Source: Syntrophobacterales bacterium
GTDB lineage: Bacteria; Desulfobacterota; Syntrophobacteria; BM002
Length of the DNA stretch: 9,807 nt
NCBI GenBank assembly: GCA_030601545.1
Contig: JAUVTM010000055.1
Location: 1-9,807 of the forward strand
Reading direction: 5' to 3'
Below the pieces are notes generated by a model that searched no databases, was not told the DNA's origin, and saw only the letters and a program-made list of their open reading frames with translations. The position numbers and the translations under genes are program-made. This document shows, piece after piece, positions 6,585 through 9,807 of this stretch. The stretch's first letter is position 1; every line of letters starts with the position of its first letter.

Positions 6585-6647
6585 CTCAATTCCCCATTCG
6601 TCAATCGCCAACCGTCAATCCTCAGTCCTCAATCCCCGCCCGCCATC
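6585..6647. repeat. 7-bp tandem array, consensus CGTCAAT/CCTCAAT
   Basis: Nine windows stay in register. The core units are CGTCAAT (6599 and 6613), CGCCAAC (6606), CCTCAGT (6620) and CCTCAAT (6627), with diverged ends at 6585, 6592, 6634 and 6641. It is the longest array in the window. Beyond it, 6648-6753 has no recognisable feature except a run of seven T near 6697. Confidence 0.78.
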
Positions 6648-6753
6648 AAAAATCTGCAATGTGCGGCATAGTAATTCAGACAGTCAGTGTAGCCTCTTTT
6701 TTTATAACTGGCAAGCGACCACGCGGCCTAGTTCCTGGGAATCGTGACAGTGA

Positions 6754-6782
6754 TTGACAGTATATAGCCATTGTGGCATAGT
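6754..6782 (+). promoter_or_regulatory. Candidate sigma-70 promoter for ppdK
   Basis: A perfect TTGACA (6754-6759) is followed after 17 bases by CATAGT (6777-6782), which matches TATAAT in 4 of 6 positions. TGG just before it supplies the TGn extended -10. Transcription would start near 6789, giving ppdK a leader of about 210 bases. The 9-mer GGCATAGTA that includes the -10 also occurs at 6665-6673, without a -35 partner. Confidence 0.5.
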
Positions 6783-6788
6783 ACCTTC

Positions 6789-6999
6789 GTCACTTGGGAG
6801 TCAGACCTGCAACTACATGTCGACGACTCCAATCATATCACCTTCTATTACTCTGAATAGCCTGGATGGATCAATGCCGTTAGGGCCGGTCGGACGGACC
6901 ACTCCGTGTCCACCCTCCTTCCATGACAGGCTCTGGACTGTTTCGTAATTTTTCCATCAGGCACACTTAAGGTCTTTCCTACAGCAAGGGAGAGAAACT
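6789..6999 (+). other. Long 5' leader of ppdK with one bulged hairpin
   Basis: If the promoter at 6754 is right, this stretch is transcribed but untranslated. It contains an 8-bp stem with one bulged G, pairing 6794-6802 (TTGGGAGTC) with 6825-6832 (GACTCCAA) around a 22-base loop. There is also a GC-rich GGTC...GACC run near 6889-6903. I do not recognise a known riboswitch. A 64-codon open frame through it starts at a TTG inside the -35 box, has no ribosome binding site and was not called. The Shine-Dalgarno AAGGGAGAG of ppdK lies at 6986-6994. Confidence 0.4.
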
Positions 7000-9738
7000 A
7001 TGGCAAAGTACGTCTACTTTTTCGGAGAGGGTAAGGCTGACGGCACCAAAGAGATGAAGGGTCTTCTGGGCGGCAAGGGCGCAAACCTGGCCGAGATGAC
7101 GAACATGGGAATCCCGGTTCCCCCCGGTTTCACCATTAGCACCGATGTCTGCGCCTTTTACAAAGATCCCCAAAGATATCCGGTGGAGATTCAAGGCGAG
7201 GTGGATGAGGCCGTGGCCAGGATGGAGAGTGTACTGGGATTGAAGTTCGGCGATCCAGAAAAACCGCTGCTTATGAGCGTACGCTCCGGCGCGGCCATCA
7301 GCATGCCGGGGATGATGGACACCGTCCTCAACCTGGGCCTGAACGACGAGACTGTGGCCGGTCTCATCGAGCAGTCGGGGAACCCCCGATTTGTCTATGA
7401 CAGCTACCGGCGTCTCATTGGCATGTACGGGGACGTGGTCATGGGCCTCAAACCGGAGTCCAGGGACGACATCGATCCTTTCGAAGAGATCCTCGAAGAT
7501 CTGAAGAAAGAGGTCGGGGTGGAATTGGACCTGGAGCTTTCCGCCGACGACCTCCAAGAGCTGACCGTTCGCTACCAGGAGGCCATCAAGAGCAAGCTGG
7601 GCATGGAGTTTCCCCAGGACCCCAGGGAGCAGCTCTGGGGGGGAATCGGTGCAGTGTTTTACTCCTGGAACATCCCCCGGGCCGTGGCCTACCGGGAGCT
7701 GAACAATATACCCGGCGACATGGGCACCGCGGTTAATGTCCAGGCCATGGTATTTGGAAACCTAGGGGAGGCCTCAGGCACCGGTGTGGCCTTCACCCGC
7801 AATCCGGCCACCGGTGACAATACCTTCTACGGCGAGTATTTAATGAATGCCCAGGGCGAGGACGTGGTGGCGGGTATCAGGACCCCTCAGCCCATCAACA
7901 AGCTGCAGAAAGGCGACCGTGACGTTCTCTCCCTGGAAGAGGAGAGGCCCGACATATACGCCGAGTTGGACGGGATAAGAAATCAGCTCGACACCCACTA
8001 TCGGGAAATGCAGGACATCGAGTTCACCATCCAGAAGGGCAAACTCTGGATGCTCCAGACCCGCTCCGGAAAACGTACCGGATTCGCCTCGGTGAGGATT
8101 GCGGTGGAAATGGTGGAGGAGGGTCTCATCTCGAAAGAGGAGGCCATCATGCGGGTAGAGCCGGATCAGCTCAACCAGCTCCTCCAGCCCACCTTCAACC
8201 CCGCGGAGAAGAATAAGAGCATTGATGAAGGCAAACTTCTGGCCGTGGGCCTCAACGCGGGTCCAGGTGCGGCCACGGGAAGGGTGGTTTTCAACGCAGA
8301 GGACGCTGTTGAGTGGGCCGGGCGGGGCGAGAAGGTGATTCTGGTACGCTGGGAGACCTCGCCTGATGACATCAGAGGTATGGACGCCGCCCAGGGTATA
8401 CTAACGGCCAGGGGCGGAATGACGTCCCACGCCGCCCTGGTGGCTCGCCAGATGGGCAAGGTCTGCATAGCCGGCTGTGGCGTTCTGGATATCAGCTACA
8501 AAGATCGACAGATGGCGGTGGACGGTAAGCGGGTAATCAAGGAGGGTGATTGGATCTCTCTGGACGGCACAGAGGGCCAGGTGCTAATCGGCGAAATACC
8601 CACATACCCTTCGGAGATTTACAGGGCGGTCATCGAGTGCAGCCTGGATCCAATGGACTCCGTCATCTGTCAGGCCTTCGGAAAGCTTCTCACCTGGGCT
8701 GACGAGGTGCGCAGGCTGGGCGTAAGAACCAACGCCGACGAACCGGAGCAGTGCGAAGTGGCTATCGCCTTCGGCGCCGAGGGCATAGGGCTGACCCGCA
8801 CTGAGCACATGTTCTTCATGGATGACCGCATCACATCAATGCGGGAGATGATTCTCGCCGACACCCTGGAGGATAGAGAAAAAGCTCTTGCCAAGCTTTT
8901 GCCCATGCAGAGAGAGGATTTTCTCGGCATATTCAGGGCGATGGACGGCAAGCCAGTCACAATCCGCACCCTGGACCCACCCCTGCACGAGTTTCTGCCT
9001 CACGATGAAGTGGGCATGGCTGACCTGGCAAAATCGCTCTCCATCCCGGTGCAAGAAGTGAAGGCTCGGGTGGAATCCCTCGCTGAGTCCAACCCCATGC
9101 TGGGACACAGGGGCTGTCGCCTGGGTATCGTCTACCCGGAGATCACAGCAATGCAGGCCAGGGCTATCCTGGAGGCGGCCTGCGTTGCGGCCAAAGAGGG
9201 TGTAAAGGTCGTCCCGGAGATAATGATACCCCTGATATGTGGGGTGGAAGAACTGAAGCACCAAAAAGAAGTGGTGCTAAAAGAGGCTGAAGCGGTCTTC
9301 AGTGAGCAGGGCATGGAAGTGGTGTTCAGTGTGGGCACCATGATCGAGATACCCCGTGCGGCCCTCACAGCCGACGAGATAGCCAAGGAGGCGGAGTTTT
9401 TTTCCTTCGGCACCAATGACCTGACTCAGACTGTCTACGGCATAAGCCGAGATGACTCGGCGAAGTTCCTTTATCCATACATTGAAGGCAATATCTGGCC
9501 GGATGACCCCTTCGATAAACTCGATCAGACCGGGGTCGGGCAGCTTGTGGATATGGGTGTCCGGCTGGGGCGTTCCACCAGGCCTGACCTCAAAGTGGGA
9601 ATATGCGGTGAGCACGGTGGTGAACCCACCTCCATCGACTTTTGCCACCGAGTAGGCCTCGACTACGTTAGCTGCTCACCTTTCAGGGTGCCCATTGCAC
9701 GGCTGGCCGCGGCCCAAGCGGCGTTGAGAAACGGTTAG
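7000..9738 (+). CDS. ppdK: Pyruvate, phosphate dikinase
   Basis: A complete 912-residue cytosolic enzyme that interconverts pyruvate + ATP + Pi with PEP + AMP + PPi. It serves gluconeogenesis or PPi-linked glycolysis. An N-terminal ATP-grasp domain covers about 1-350, with GGKGANLAEM at 24-33 and SVRSGAAISMPGMMDTVLN at 93-111. The phosphohistidine swivelling domain has TARGGMTSHAALVARQ, with catalytic His477. The C-terminal TIM barrel (about 530-912) has Arg600 (TRTEHMF), Arg656 (RTLDPP), Glu783 (MIEIPR), Asn806-Asp807 (GTND) and catalytic Cys869 in GICGEHGG. Thr475 is the position that the PDRP regulatory protein phosphorylates in plants and some bacteria; no PDRP gene is in view. The ATG has a strong AAGGGAGAG upstream. 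The gene looks more GC-rich and more biased to C/G third positions than its neighbours, which may reflect high expression. It is divergent from purB. Confidence 0.98.
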   Translation: MAKYVYFFGEGKADGTKEMKGLLGGKGANLAEMTNMGIPVPPGFTISTDVCAFYKDPQRYPVEIQGEVDEAVARMESVLGLKFGDPEKPLLMSVRSGAAISMPGMMDTVLNLGLNDETVAGLIEQSGNPRFVYDSYRRLIGMYGDVVMGLKPESRDDIDPFEEILEDLKKEVGVELDLELSADDLQELTVRYQEAIKSKLGMEFPQDPREQLWGGIGAVFYSWNIPRAVAYRELNNIPGDMGTAVNVQAMVFGNLGEASGTGVAFTRNPATGDNTFYGEYLMNAQGEDVVAGIRTPQPINKLQKGDRDVLSLEEERPDIYAELDGIRNQLDTHYREMQDIEFTIQKGKLWMLQTRSGKRTGFASVRIAVEMVEEGLISKEEAIMRVEPDQLNQLLQPTFNPAEKNKSIDEGKLLAVGLNAGPGAATGRVVFNAEDAVEWAGRGEKVILVRWETSPDDIRGMDAAQGILTARGGMTSHAALVARQMGKVCIAGCGVLDISYKDRQMAVDGKRVIKEGDWISLDGTEGQVLIGEIPTYPSEIYRAVIECSLDPMDSVICQAFGKLLTWADEVRRLGVRTNADEPEQCEVAIAFGAEGIGLTRTEHMFFMDDRITSMREMILADTLEDREKALAKLLPMQREDFLGIFRAMDGKPVTIRTLDPPLHEFLPHDEVGMADLAKSLSIPVQEVKARVESLAESNPMLGHRGCRLGIVYPEITAMQARAILEAACVAAKEGVKVVPEIMIPLICGVEELKHQKEVVLKEAEAVFSEQGMEVVFSVGTMIEIPRAALTADEIAKEAEFFSFGTNDLTQTVYGISRDDSAKFLYPYIEGNIWPDDPFDKLDQTGVGQLVDMGVRLGRSTRPDLKVGICGEHGGEPTSIDFCHRVGLDYVSCSPFRVPIARLAAAQAALRNG

Positions 9739-9769
9739 CGGCATACATCGCGGAGACAAGCAACGAAAC

Positions 9770-9807
9770 GGCCCGTGGGGAAAAGAGAAAGTCGCTTCCT
9801 GCGGGCC
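9770..9807 (+). terminator. Candidate terminator hairpin downstream of ppdK (cut by window edge)
   Basis: GGCCCG (9770-9775) pairs with CGGGCC (9802-9807). The stem continues inward through 9781 with 9796 to reach 12 bp, including three G-U pairs, around a 14-base loop. It starts 31 bases after the ppdK stop. Any T-run would lie beyond the last base of the window, so an intrinsic terminator is likely but not shown. Confidence 0.5.

Noticed and set aside
6342..6647. Heptamer arrays as a CRISPR or iteron-type origin
   Set aside because: There are no spaced repeats of 20-40 bases with unique spacers and no cas or rep gene. Units are contiguous and degenerate, unlike iterons.
6547..6948. Three short plus-strand open frames between purB and ppdK (6547-6747, 6575-6757, 6754-6948)
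   Set aside because: The first two run through heptamer arrays. The third begins at a TTG inside the ppdK -35 box. None has a Shine-Dalgarno or a recognisable product.
6979..7557. Minus-strand 192-codon open frame opposite the start of ppdK
   Set aside because: It is antisense to a strongly conserved gene, is explained by the third-position bias of ppdK, and shows no family motif.
7636..7643. Run of seven G in ppdK as a frameshift site
   Set aside because: The reading frame continues intact on both sides with conserved sequence, so there is no evidence of slippage or disruption.

Overview
The window looks like the chromosome of a Gram-negative anaerobe, most plausibly from Desulfobacterota (the former Deltaproteobacteria). 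That placement is an inference from three things: the futalosine-route menaquinone gene, the pyruvate phosphate dikinase, and a secreted L,D-transpeptidase with NTF2-like tails. No 16S gene or taxonomic marker is present. I see five complete protein genes, no RNA gene, no CRISPR array, no transposase and no phage gene. The genes are ordinary housekeeping; the unusual content is in the spaces between them.

Layout. Four genes lie on the minus strand, reading from right to left: purB (4931-6232, adenylosuccinate lyase), a secreted L,D-transpeptidase (3500-4831), a U32-family Fe-S protein (1131-3215) and mqnB (1-762, futalosine hydrolase). On the plus strand, divergent from purB, is ppdK (7000-9738, pyruvate phosphate dikinase), which ends just before a strong GC-rich hairpin at the right edge. 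The gaps between the minus-strand genes are about 100, 284 and 368 bases. They are therefore probably not one tight operon, and the genes belong to unrelated pathways (purines, cell wall, RNA modification, menaquinone, PEP/pyruvate interconversion).

Intergenic regions. Three of the four gaps (763-1130, 3216-3499, 6233-6999) are filled with short degenerate tandem arrays. Nearly all have a period of exactly 7 bp, and each array has a different unit (CTGACAC, GCATAGR, TTTCGGA, CGTATAA, GTTATCC, CGTCAAT, GCANAGC and others). One array has a period of 8. Some units recur at distant gaps, so they behave as a shared vocabulary of dispersed repeats. Two REP-like palindromes lie in the gap upstream of mqnB. 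One array abuts the U32 gene and creates a false N-terminal extension from a TTG codon; the ATG at 3215 is the better start.

Regulatory signals. The purB leader has an extended -10 promoter candidate (6297-6326, minus) followed by two perfect small palindromes before the ATG. ppdK has a candidate promoter with a perfect TTGACA box at 6754 and a leader of about 210 bases with one bulged hairpin. Its ribosome binding site is good.
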